This document shows positions 15,889 through 23,299 of a stretch of DNA of 64,000 nucleotides, in pieces. Both the position numbers and the translations under genes were made by a program. Below the pieces are notes generated by a model, which was not told where the DNA came from, did not search any database, and saw only the letters and a program-made list of their open reading frames with translations. The DNA lies in NCBI GenBank assembly GCA_035366835.1, contig DAOSIS010000008.1, forward strand, positions 49,285 to 113,284. Direction: 5' to 3'. How positions within the stretch are numbered: position 1 is the first letter of the stretch; each line of letters opens with the position of its first letter. The DNA is from UBA6109 sp035366835 (GTDB taxonomy: Bacteria; Desulfobacterota; Syntrophia; Syntrophales; UBA6109).

Positions 15889-17064
15889 ATGAGAGAACCG
15901 ATGTCCGTCCGGAATATCACCGGGATCGCCCCGCCGTTGCCTCAGAATCCCTCTCCCGTTGCCGCTCTTGCCCCTTCCCCGGCCGGCCTCGTCGTCGGCG
16001 ACACCCTGGAAGCCCTCGTCACCGGCATCCTCGACCCCCGGCGCGTGCTCCTCGATGTCAAGGGAAGCGGCGTGGTGGCGGAATCCTCGGTGGCCCTGCA
16101 CGCCGGCGACCGCCTGACCGTGCGTGTGGAAGAAGTGGAACCGAAGATCCTTCTGCAGGTCCTGAGAACGGAGACGTCCGATGTGGAGAAGGTCGGCGGC
16201 CACCTTCGTCTGCAGCGCTCCCAGCCGCAATCGCTGGCGCAGCTCTTCGGATTGCTTCCGGAGGCGCTGCGTGCCGAAAACCTGCCCCTTCTGCAACAGC
16301 CATCGACGAGAAAACTGATCGGCGACGTCCTTCGGATCATCGGCAACCTCGTGGTGACGCAGGGGACCCTGAAAGACCCGCTCTTCGTCAGGAACTATCC
16401 GGGTCAACTGGGGCTGCTGCTGGAATCGGGGCTGCTGAAGGGCCTGCAGGGCGGCGGAAAAGACGCGAGAACGGGTGCGGCTCCCGGGCCGGGAGAGAAT
16501 CTGAAGGGCCTTTTGCTCAGGCTCTCCGAGGAACTGCGGTTGCAAGTCGCGGCACAGACGGCGGACCGGCCGGCCGCGGATCCGGCCGCAAGGGTTCTCT
16601 CCTTCCTGGAGGCCTCGGTGAAGTCGATCGAGACGCAGCAGGTAATGAATGCAGCCAGCCTGCAGTCCGATGCGACCTGCTTTCTGCAGATCCCTTTTCA
16701 GGCCGCGGACGGGATCCGCATACAGGACGTCTACATCCAGGTCGATCGCGAGGCCGGGAGGCAAGGAAGGGGAGAGGAAAAGAGCCGGCTTGTGTTCATG
16801 CTGAATCTCGATGCCGTGGGTGAGATGATGATCGATGCGAAATTCGCCGGCCGGGCACTGGAATGCCGGATCAAGTGCGTCGGAGAGGCCGTCCGGGAAT
16901 TCGTCGCCGCGCGGATCGGCGCTCTCGAACAGGGGCTTGCCCGGGCGGGATACGAGGTGCGGCTCCTCGACTGCGTCGCCAGGCCGGATCTGACCGAAGA
17001 CCGGATGGAATTCCTGGGTTCCCTGTCCCTGTACCGCCGGGATTCCGTCAATCTTTTCGCGTGA
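15889..17064 (+). CDS. fliK: Flagellar hook-length control protein, FliK-like
   Basis: 391 residues from ATG 15889; ATG 15901 (MSVRNITG) is an equally likely start. The C-terminal 130 residues fit the FliK/hook-length domain: FLQIPFQ near 265, RLVFMLNLDAVGEMMIDAKF, then ECRIKCVGEAVREFVAARI and GYEVRLLDCVARPD. The N-terminal part is Leu/Pro-rich and poorly conserved, as expected for a molecular ruler. FliK measures the hook and tells FlhB to change substrate class. The FlhB-like gene follows at once, as seen in other genomes. A 7-bp hairpin (CCCTGCC..GGCAGGG, 15821-15838) lies upstream; it has no T-tract. Confidence 0.8.
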   Translation: MREPMSVRNITGIAPPLPQNPSPVAALAPSPAGLVVGDTLEALVTGILDPRRVLLDVKGSGVVAESSVALHAGDRLTVRVEEVEPKILLQVLRTETSDVEKVGGHLRLQRSQPQSLAQLFGLLPEALRAENLPLLQQPSTRKLIGDVLRIIGNLVVTQGTLKDPLFVRNYPGQLGLLLESGLLKGLQGGGKDARTGAAPGPGENLKGLLLRLSEELRLQVAAQTADRPAADPAARVLSFLEASVKSIETQQVMNAASLQSDATCFLQIPFQAADGIRIQDVYIQVDREAGRQGRGEEKSRLVFMLNLDAVGEMMIDAKFAGRALECRIKCVGEAVREFVAARIGALEQGLARAGYEVRLLDCVARPDLTEDRMEFLGSLSLYRRDSVNLFA

Positions 17065-17081
17065 GAGGGAGGCGAGCCGCT

Positions 17082-17402
17082 TTGGCGAAGGATCTCGGGG
17101 GACGTGAGGAGGATCGAAGAAGAGGCGCGCCGCAGCTGATCGCCGCCGCCCTGAAATACGACGCTTCAAAGGACGAGGCACCGGTCCTTGCGGCCAAAGG
17201 GCGGGGCATCGTGGCCGAAAAGATCCTGGAGATCGCCCGCCGGCACGGCATTCCCGTCACGAGCGATCCCGCTCTCGTGCAGATCCTGGCGAAGCTCGAT
17301 CTGGACGAGCAGATTCCGGTGGAACTGTACCGGGCCGCCGCCGAGATCCTCGCCTTCGTGTACTCGCTCAACGCCGCCTGGAGAGAACGGAAGGGCGCCT
17401 GA
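17082..17402 (+). CDS. Stand-alone FlhB cytoplasmic-domain homologue
   Basis: 106 residues matching only the end of FlhB: LIAAALKYDASKDEAPVLAA, then KGRGIVAEKILEIARRHGIP and ELYRAAAEILAFVYSLN. It lacks the membrane part and the NPTH cleavage motif, beginning where mature FlhB-CC would. Such FlhX/YlqH-type genes are known next to fliK and can substitute partly for the FlhB C-terminal fragment. The start is TTG 17082 with GAGAGGGAGGCGAG upstream; GTG 17061, overlapping the fliK stop, is the alternative. Its role in export switching is inferred from the family. Confidence 0.8.
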   Translation: MAKDLGGREEDRRRGAPQLIAAALKYDASKDEAPVLAAKGRGIVAEKILEIARRHGIPVTSDPALVQILAKLDLDEQIPVELYRAAAEILAFVYSLNAAWRERKGA

Positions 17403-17578
17403 AGGAAAACACCCGGAAAAAAATGCCGCGCCTCCTTCCCCACCGGGTCGGGACACCGGCGGGAAGAGGTCCCGCCCCCTCGGGCCGCCGGGATTCTCCG
17501 GGACAAGACTGAATCATATTCGATAGATGCATTCACGATGCCGAAAGGGACGGTCTGCAGGAAACGGATCGTCCCCGG

Positions 17579-17594
17579 TGGCATGCCTGTTGCA
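17579..17594 (+). promoter_or_regulatory. Sigma-54 promoter for the flgF operon
   Basis: TGGCATGCCTGTTGCA matches the sigma-54 pattern TGGCAY-R-N4-TTGCW exactly, with GG and GC elements correctly spaced. Transcription would begin near 17606, 24 bases before flgF. The 227-base gap around it also contains a 7-bp hairpin (GGCGGGA..TCCCGCC at 17458-17476) without a T-run. Rod and ring genes under sigma-54 control are normal for polar flagella. The activator gene is not in the window. Confidence 0.85.
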
Positions 17595-17629
17595 ACCATG
17601 GTCCGCAAAAGCCGGGAGGCGGATGCTTC

Positions 17630-18322
17630 ATGAATTACACGATTCAGGATCTGGCAAATCTCAGCAACGAAAAGATTCGTCAACTGGATTCCATCGCCCA
17701 CAACCTGGCCAATGCGGCGACGCCGGGATTCAAGGCCCAGTATCTCCATATCCGGGCCGCCGAGCCGTCGCGCTTCGCCGATGTCCTGCAGAACATCGAT
17801 CATTCGCAGGGTGCCCTCGAACACACGGGCAATGCCCTGGATGTGGCCCTGCAGGGCGAGGGATTCTTTGCGGTCCAGACCGGCGACGGTGTGGCCTACA
17901 CCCGCAGAGGCAATTTCCTCCTGAACGCAAAGCAGGAACTCGTGACCGACGGGGGGATGGCCGTACTGGGAGAAGGGGGACGCATCACCGCCCGCGGCGC
18001 CGACGTGCGCATCGACGGCACGGGGAGCGTCATCGTGGACGGCTCCGCCGGCGACAAGCTCAAGATCGTGCGCTTTGCAAAACCCTCGGCTTTGAAAAAA
18101 CGCGGTGACGGACTCTTCGTCGATCCGGGGGAAGCCGCCCCCAAGAAGGCGGAGGAGACGAGGATCGCCCCCGGCCACCTCGAGCGCTCCAACATCCCTG
18201 TGGTGGAACAGATGGTGGCCATGATCGAAGTCCAGAGGACATTCGAGACCTACACGAAACTCATTCAGAACCTGTCGGACCTGGACCGCCTTTCCACGAA
18301 CAGAGTCGGAAAGCTTGTATAA
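17630..18322 (+). CDS. flgF: Flagellar proximal rod protein FlgF
   Basis: 230 residues with the rod/hook N-terminal motif (LDSIAHNLANAATPGFKAQY, about 19-38) and the C-terminal rod motif (VEQMVAMIEVQRTFETYTKL, about 192-211). The middle FlgE/F/G domain includes GNALDVALQGEGFFAVQT. FlgF builds the proximal rod. The ATG is preceded by GGGAGGCGGATG. It is followed by flgG after 21 bases, the canonical order, and lies just behind a sigma-54 promoter. Confidence 0.94.
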   Translation: MNYTIQDLANLSNEKIRQLDSIAHNLANAATPGFKAQYLHIRAAEPSRFADVLQNIDHSQGALEHTGNALDVALQGEGFFAVQTGDGVAYTRRGNFLLNAKQELVTDGGMAVLGEGGRITARGADVRIDGTGSVIVDGSAGDKLKIVRFAKPSALKKRGDGLFVDPGEAAPKKAEETRIAPGHLERSNIPVVEQMVAMIEVQRTFETYTKLIQNLSDLDRLSTNRVGKLV

Positions 18323-18343
18323 GGGGAGGGGGAAGAAAAAGAT

Positions 18344-19126
18344 ATGATTCGATCTTTGTATACAGCGGCGACCGGCATGGTCGCCCAGCAGCTGGACCAG
18401 GATGTCGTCGCCAACAACCTCGCCAATGTCAACACCCCGGGCTTCAAGAAGTCGCGGGCGGATTTTCAGGATCTCATGTACCAGATCACGTCGAAGTCCG
18501 GCGCGGAGACATCGGGAGGAAACCAGCTGCCGGCCGGGATCGAGATCGGCATGGGCGTCAAGCCCGTCGCGACGCAGAAGATCTTCACCCAGGGGGATTA
18601 CCAGCAGACGGGCAATACCTTCGACTGGGCGATCGAGGGAGACGGCTTTTTCCAGTTCGACGACAACGGCAAGACGCTCTATTCGCGGGCCGGAAACCTG
18701 AAAGTCAACAAGGACGGGGCGATCTGCAACGCCGAGGGGCTGAAGCTGGTTCCGAACATCACCGTGCCCGCCAACGCCACGGTCTTCACGATCGACAGCG
18801 GCGGGACCTGGTCGGCCACCGACAATGCCGGCAATCCCCTGGCGACGGGGCGGATCGAACTTGCGAGGTTCATGAATCCGGCGGGCCTCACCAGCATGGG
18901 GCGGAATCTCTACGACAAGACCCAGGCCTCCGGGGAGCCGGTCCTGGCCAATCCCAGCGTGGACGGCATGGGCACGATTACGCAGCGCTATCTGGAGATG
19001 TCCAACGTGAGCGTCATCGAGGAAATGGTGAAGATGATCGTCGGGCAGCGCGCCTACGAGATCAACTCGAAGGCGATCCAATCGGCCGACGCCATGCTGC
19101 AAATGATCAATAACCTCAAGAGGTAA
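18344..19126 (+). CDS. flgG: Flagellar distal rod protein FlgG
   Basis: 260 residues, exactly the usual size. Begins MIRSLYTAATGMVAQQLDQD, with NNLANVNTPGFKKSRADFQD (about 25-44), the central QTGNTFDWAIEGDGFFQ, and the C-terminal EEMVKMIVGQRAYEINSKAI. FlgG forms the distal rod that crosses the periplasm. Strong ribosome binding site AAGGGGAGGGGG. Nothing unusual. Confidence 0.97.
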   Translation: MIRSLYTAATGMVAQQLDQDVVANNLANVNTPGFKKSRADFQDLMYQITSKSGAETSGGNQLPAGIEIGMGVKPVATQKIFTQGDYQQTGNTFDWAIEGDGFFQFDDNGKTLYSRAGNLKVNKDGAICNAEGLKLVPNITVPANATVFTIDSGGTWSATDNAGNPLATGRIELARFMNPAGLTSMGRNLYDKTQASGEPVLANPSVDGMGTITQRYLEMSNVSVIEEMVKMIVGQRAYEINSKAIQSADAMLQMINNLKR

Positions 19127-19131
19127 TCGAC

Positions 19132-19857
19132 ATGAGGCGAGGAAGTTTCCGATGTTGCATCGCCCTGGCAATGGTGCTGACCGTGGCGGCGACGGCGTTC
19201 TCCGCGGCGCCCGCCTCCTACAGGGTGGACACGGAGCGCCTCCGGGCCATGGTCAGCGAGCACATCGATGCGAACATGCCCTGGGCGCCCGGCTGCGCGC
19301 GGTTCGAGATCACGGGAAGGCTGGACGACGTCGTGCTGCCGTCGGAAAAATTTTCCTATTCGATCCAGGGCCGGGATGACGACCGGTTCCTGGGCGACAG
19401 CACGTACATGGTGAAATTTTCTGTCAACGGCCTGCCGGTGCGGCAGAAGCACGTCACCGCGCGGATCGAGGTCCTGATGGATATCGTCGTGGCGAAACGC
19501 GCCTTGGGCCGCAACGAGGTTCTCTCGGCCGAGGATGTGGCCGTCGCAAAGAAGTGGATGCGCGGGACGCCCTATCAGGTTTTCACGGACCCCGCCGATG
19601 TGGTCGGGAAGAAACTCTGCGCCGATCTCTGGCAGAACATGGAGATCCGGCGTTCCATGGTGAGGGACGTCCCCGTCGTGAAGAAGGGGAAGCTGGTACG
19701 GATCGTGCTTGAAAACAGGTTCATGAATGTCCACACGATCGGCCTGACCGAGGAGGACGGGGTGAACGGCCAGATGATCCGCGTCCAGAACGTCTCTTCG
19801 AAGAAAGTGGTTTACGCCCGTGTGGAAAGCGCATCGGTCGTGCGCGTGGGGTTCTGA
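19132..19857 (+). CDS. flgA: Flagellar P-ring assembly chaperone FlgA
   Basis: 241 residues with an N-terminal signal peptide (core CCIALAMVLTVAATAFSAAP, about 8-27) and a C-terminal SAF-type domain (VVAKRALGRNEVLSAEDVAV, about 121-140; MVRDVPVVKKGKLVRIV, about 178-194). FlgA is the periplasmic chaperone that lets FlgI assemble into the P-ring. It starts 5 bases after flgG and is followed after 10 bases by flgH, so the genes are cotranscribed. Confidence 0.93.
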   Translation: MRRGSFRCCIALAMVLTVAATAFSAAPASYRVDTERLRAMVSEHIDANMPWAPGCARFEITGRLDDVVLPSEKFSYSIQGRDDDRFLGDSTYMVKFSVNGLPVRQKHVTARIEVLMDIVVAKRALGRNEVLSAEDVAVAKKWMRGTPYQVFTDPADVVGKKLCADLWQNMEIRRSMVRDVPVVKKGKLVRIVLENRFMNVHTIGLTEEDGVNGQMIRVQNVSSKKVVYARVESASVVRVGF

Positions 19858-19867
19858 GGGGAAGCAC

Positions 19868-20554
19868 ATGAGAAGAGCGGGATTCCTGGGAGCTTTTTGC
19901 GCGGTTCTGGCGATCGGTTGCACCCCCCAGGCGGAGATGCTGAAGGCGAAGCCTCTTGCGCCGACGCCCCAGATCGTTCGGCCGCAGCCTCAGGCGGGCT
20001 CGATCTGGGCCGGTGAGAATGCGAGGAATTCGCTCTTCGCCGACGCCAAGGCACGGTACGTCAACGACATCGTGACGATCATCATCGAGGAGGACGCCGA
20101 AGGCGGGAACTCCGCCAGCACGAACACCGCCCGGAACACCTCGACCACGACAGGCATATCGGCCCTGCTGGGCCTGGACCAGTCGATCCTGGAGCGAAAC
20201 CCCAATATGGGGGGCAAGATCAGCGTCGGAGGATCTTCGACGAACTCCCTCAAGGGAACGGGCGACACGAGCCGGGGCGGGAAACTCGATGCACGCCTGT
20301 CCGCCCGTGTCGTGAGCGTCATGGAAAACGGGAACCTCCTGATCGAGGGGAAGCGGCAATTGACGGTCAATGCCGAAGACCAGTACCTCGTCATCACGGG
20401 GGTCATCCGGCCGGAGGACATTACCACGGAAAACACGATCACATCGCGCTACATCGCCGACGCCAGGATCATCTACACCGGTGAAGGGGTGATCAACGAC
20501 AAGATGCGGCCCGGCTGGCTGACGAGGATAGTGGATTGGGTATGGCCTTTCTAG
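19868..20554 (+). CDS. flgH: Flagellar L-ring lipoprotein FlgH
   Basis: 228 residues with a lipoprotein signal (FCAVLAIGC, lipid-modified Cys18) and the FlgH body (GSIWAGENARNSLFADAKAR, NDIVTIIIEEDA, LSARVVSVMENGNLLIEGKR, ending WLTRIVDWVWPF). FlgH forms the outer-membrane L-ring, so the host has an outer membrane. The ATG 19868 follows GAGGGGAAG; frames opening further upstream overlap flgA and would spoil the lipobox. Inverted-end repeat copy 3 starts two bases after the stop. Confidence 0.96.
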   Translation: MRRAGFLGAFCAVLAIGCTPQAEMLKAKPLAPTPQIVRPQPQAGSIWAGENARNSLFADAKARYVNDIVTIIIEEDAEGGNSASTNTARNTSTTTGISALLGLDQSILERNPNMGGKISVGGSSTNSLKGTGDTSRGGKLDARLSARVVSVMENGNLLIEGKRQLTVNAEDQYLVITGVIRPEDITTENTITSRYIADARIIYTGEGVINDKMRPGWLTRIVDWVWPF

Positions 20555-20556
20555 CC

Positions 20557-20677
20557 GGACTGTTGAAAGACGCCCCTCTGCGGCCCTTCGACAGGCTCAG
20601 GGCAGGCTGACTGAACGAACGGTCATGGTGAGTCGAGCCATCGGAGCCTTGCAGCCAGGCATTTTCGAACAGTCCTA
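20557..20677. repeat. Inverted-end intergenic element, copy 3 (core type A)
   Basis: A 121-base spacer between flgH and flgI that begins GGACTGTTGAAAGA and ends TTCGAACAGTCC. Compared with copies 1 and 2 (AGGCTGTT..AACAGCCT), the outer bases have changed in both arms so that they still pair (GGACTGTT with AACAGTCC). The core CCTTCGACAGGCTCAGGGCA matches copy 1. The 3' part GCCTTGCAGCCAGGCATTTT is shared with all copies. No coding content. Confidence 0.85.
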
Positions 20678-20722
20678 GGAAAAGTGAGTTATGGATCAAA
20701 TGCGGCTGGAAACGGTGAAATC

Positions 20723-21886
20723 ATGAAGATCAAGATCGGACTTTCTCTTCTCCTGTCGGTTGTATTCCTGATCGGCACGGGCGCCGAGGCGGCGAGGATC
20801 AAGGACATTGCCGAAATCGGCGGTGTCCGCGACAACCAGCTGATCGGATACGGGCTCGTCGTCGGGCTGGCCGGGACGGGGGACGACGTCAAGAACGGCT
20901 TCACCAAGGAGACGCTGGCCAACCTGCTGAGCCGGCAGGGGCTGTCGACGAAGGACAAGACGCTCAAGGCCGACAACGTCGCGGCGGCGATGGTCACTGC
21001 GAATCTGCCGCCCTTTGCCAGGATCGGGACGAGGATCGACGTGAGCGTTTCCTCCATCGGCGACGCCAAGAGCCTCCAGGGCGGCACCTTGCTGATGACG
21101 CCACTTCGGGGAGCGGACGGAGAGATCTACGCCGTGGCGCAGGGGCCGCTGACGCTCGGGGGATTCTCGGCCGGCGGCGCCGGGGGCAGCGTGACGAAGA
21201 ACCACACGAGCGTGGGATTCATCGCCAACGGGGCGTTTGTCGAGCGCGAGCTCAAGCATGAACTGGACAGAAGCAGGACCTTCACCCTGAACCTCCATAC
21301 GCCGGATTTCACGACGGCCAAGCACCTGACGGAAGTCGTCGCGCGGAGCAATCCCTATGTGGATGCCAGGCAGGTCGATTCGCGGACCGTGGCGCTGAAA
21401 CTCAAGCCCGCCTTTTCGGGGACGATGATCGATCTGATCCCGCAGATCGAAAGCCTCGATATCCCGGTCGATTCCACGGCCGTCGTCGTCATGAACGAAA
21501 AGACGGGCACGGTGGTCATGGGCGAGAACGTGCGCATTTCGACGGTGGCGATCGCCCACGGGAATCTCAGCATCCAGATCAAGGAGGAGCAGAAGGTATC
21601 CCAACCTCTGCCCTTCGCGCCGACGCCGCCGGCCGGCAGCGCACCGGTGACGGCCGACAAGAGCGGCACCATCGTCGCGCCGGGCGGTCAGACCGTGGTC
21701 ACCACGGACAGGACGGTGGGGGTGGGGGAGGAGCAGAAGCAACTGATGGTCGTCCCACAGGGGGTGACCATCCAGGACGTCGTCAAGGCCCTCAACGCCA
21801 TCGGGGTGACGCCGCGCGATCTCGTCACGATCCTGCAGACCATCAAGGCGGCCGGCGCCCTTCAGGCGGATCTGAGGCTGATCTGA
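20723..21886 (+). CDS. flgI: Flagellar P-ring protein FlgI
   Basis: 387 residues from ATG 20723, which gives a good signal peptide (IGLSLLLSVVFLIGTGAEAA, about 5-24). The body has RIKDIAEIGGVRDNQLIGYG (about 25-44), GLVVGLAGTGDD, and the C-terminal VTIQDVVKALNAIGVTPRDL. FlgI forms the P-ring in the peptidoglycan layer. A GTG at 20684 is in frame but would bury the signal sequence. The gene is preceded by repeat copy 3. Confidence 0.96.
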   Translation: MKIKIGLSLLLSVVFLIGTGAEAARIKDIAEIGGVRDNQLIGYGLVVGLAGTGDDVKNGFTKETLANLLSRQGLSTKDKTLKADNVAAAMVTANLPPFARIGTRIDVSVSSIGDAKSLQGGTLLMTPLRGADGEIYAVAQGPLTLGGFSAGGAGGSVTKNHTSVGFIANGAFVERELKHELDRSRTFTLNLHTPDFTTAKHLTEVVARSNPYVDARQVDSRTVALKLKPAFSGTMIDLIPQIESLDIPVDSTAVVVMNEKTGTVVMGENVRISTVAIAHGNLSIQIKEEQKVSQPLPFAPTPPAGSAPVTADKSGTIVAPGGQTVVTTDRTVGVGEEQKQLMVVPQGVTIQDVVKALNAIGVTPRDLVTILQTIKAAGALQADLRLI

Positions 21887-21905
21887 CGAGGGGCTGGAAA
21901 AGAGA

Positions 21906-22235
21906 ATGAACGAAACGGGCAACGTGGCGGCATCGGCACTCCCCGCAACAGCGGAAAGTGCCGGCAAGGGGTCCGTCAGATCCGAGGAAGACCTCAGGAA
22001 AGAGCGGCAGTTGAAGAAGGCTTGCAGGGATTTCGAAGCCGTTCTCACCTATACCATGCTCAAGAGCATGCGGCGGACCGTTCCCGCCGGCGGGGCGACA
22101 GGGCAGGTTACGGGAAAGGATACGTACGAAATGCTGATGGACCAGAAGATCTCCGAGGAGGCGGCAAACCGGGGGAACGGCATCGGCCTCCAGAAGATCC
22201 TCTTCGAACAGCTGAACCAGCGGCCGCGAAAGTGA
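21906..22235 (+). CDS. flgJ: Short FlgJ (rod-binding domain only)
   Basis: 109 residues that match only the N-terminal rod-binding half of FlgJ: LKKACRDFEAVLTYTMLKSM (about 37-56), TYEMLMDQKISEEAANRGNG (about 73-92), then GIGLQKILFEQL. The peptidoglycan hydrolase half found in enterobacterial FlgJ is absent, as in many deltaproteobacteria. A separate wall-cutting enzyme must therefore open the peptidoglycan for the rod; the lytic transglycosylase at 56237 is a candidate. It follows flgI after 19 bases. Confidence 0.92.
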   Translation: MNETGNVAASALPATAESAGKGSVRSEEDLRKERQLKKACRDFEAVLTYTMLKSMRRTVPAGGATGQVTGKDTYEMLMDQKISEEAANRGNGIGLQKILFEQLNQRPRK

Positions 22236-22254
22236 CGGTCGGGAAAAATAAAGT

Positions 22255-22282
22255 TAAAGTATTTGTCCAAACTTGCCGATAG
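22255..22282 (+). promoter_or_regulatory. Sigma-28 promoter for flgM
   Basis: TAAAGTAT, 12 bases, then GCCGATAG: a close match to the FliA consensus TAAAGTTT / GCCGATAA. Transcription would begin near 22289, 27 bases before flgM. This lets FliA raise its own antagonist, together with flgN-flgK-flgL further down. Confidence 0.88.
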
Positions 22283-22315
22283 GTGTGTTAAGATCACGCG
22301 CCAGGAGACGGAGAC

Positions 22316-22621
22316 ATGAAGGTAACGGATGTCAAGGATATGGCGGCCCAGATGGTCCAGCAGTATCAGCGGGCTGACGGGGTGCGCCAGGAAGCCGAAA
22401 AACAGGTGAACGGTTTCAAGTCTCCCGAAGAGAGAGTCGATCTTTCCGCCAAGGCAAGGGATATCCAGCAGCTCAAGGACGCGGTATCCGATCTCCCGGA
22501 GATTCGTGAAGAGAAGGTGAAGGAACTCCAGGAGCGGATCGAAAAAGGCGCCTACGATGTGAGCGGGGAGAAGATTGCCGAGAAGATGGTGGGAGAGTCG
22601 CTCATCGACCTTTTTGCCTGA
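22316..22621 (+). CDS. flgM: Anti-sigma-28 factor FlgM
   Basis: 101 residues. The C-terminal half has the FlgM pattern: ERVDLSAKARDIQQLKDAV (about 39-57), then PEIREEKVKELQERIEKGAY and GEKIAEKMVGESLIDL. FlgM holds FliA inactive and is exported through the finished hook. The ATG follows CAGGAGACGGAG. A sigma-28 promoter lies just upstream and the hook-junction genes follow. Confidence 0.94.
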   Translation: MKVTDVKDMAAQMVQQYQRADGVRQEAEKQVNGFKSPEERVDLSAKARDIQQLKDAVSDLPEIREEKVKELQERIEKGAYDVSGEKIAEKMVGESLIDLFA

Positions 22622-22740
22622 GTTCCCCATCCTCCCTCCTCTTTTCCCGTGCCGGACCAGGATCGTCGGCTGGACGCGAAAGCATCGCAGGCTTTCGGAT
22701 CCGCGGGCCTCGCGCTTCCGAGGTTCGCGAGGGAAGGGCC

Positions 22741-23295
22741 ATGACACAGGAAGAACTCCGCCTGAAACAGGATCTGGTAATCTCCCGCAATCCCGATGAT
22801 CTGTGCCGGTCGCTTCTGGACGCCCTCGCAAAGGAAACGGACCTGTGGCGGGAACTTCGCGGGGTCATGGCGGATGAGCGGGAGACGATCAAGCGACCTG
22901 CGTCTCTCGAGGCGCTGCACGATCTCAATGCGCGGAAGGAGACCGCCATCTGGAAGCTGAAGATGATGGAAACGGTCCGCGCAGGGTATGTCAGGAAGAT
23001 CGGCAGGGCGCTGGGGATTCCAGAAAATGAAGTCAACATGACGTCCCTTGCGGGCGCCATCGAAGGCGACATCCGCAATGAATTCCACTCCTTCCAGCAG
23101 AATCTGAAAGCGCTGCTTCGGGAGATCCACGAGCTGAACAGGGGCAACCAGGACCTTCTGGATGTCTCCGTTTCCCTTCTCCGGGGCACGATCGATTTCA
23201 TCCAGGAACTGGCGACAAGGAATCCCGTCTATCAGAACAGCGGCCGCCTGGCGCGCGCCGGCTGCAACGGCCGGATCGTCCGGGCGCAGGGGTGA
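22741..23295 (+). CDS. flgN: Flagellar export chaperone FlgN
   Basis: 184 residues, helical, with the FlgN pattern of LLDALAKETDLWRELRGVMA (about 26-45), ALHDLNARKETAIWKLKMME (about 59-78) and a C-terminal helix. FlgN is the chaperone for FlgK and FlgL, whose genes follow directly: flgK begins 4 bases after the stop. The ATG is placed by GAGGGAAGG. The C-terminal 20 residues are basic and probably unstructured. Confidence 0.88.
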   Translation: MTQEELRLKQDLVISRNPDDLCRSLLDALAKETDLWRELRGVMADERETIKRPASLEALHDLNARKETAIWKLKMMETVRAGYVRKIGRALGIPENEVNMTSLAGAIEGDIRNEFHSFQQNLKALLREIHELNRGNQDLLDVSVSLLRGTIDFIQELATRNPVYQNSGRLARAGCNGRIVRAQG

Positions 23296-23299
23296 TGAA

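Noticed and set aside
17458..17476. GGCGGGA..TCCCGCC hairpin downstream of the FlhB-like gene as a terminator
   Set aside because: No T-run on either side; may be structural but cannot be called a rho-independent terminator.
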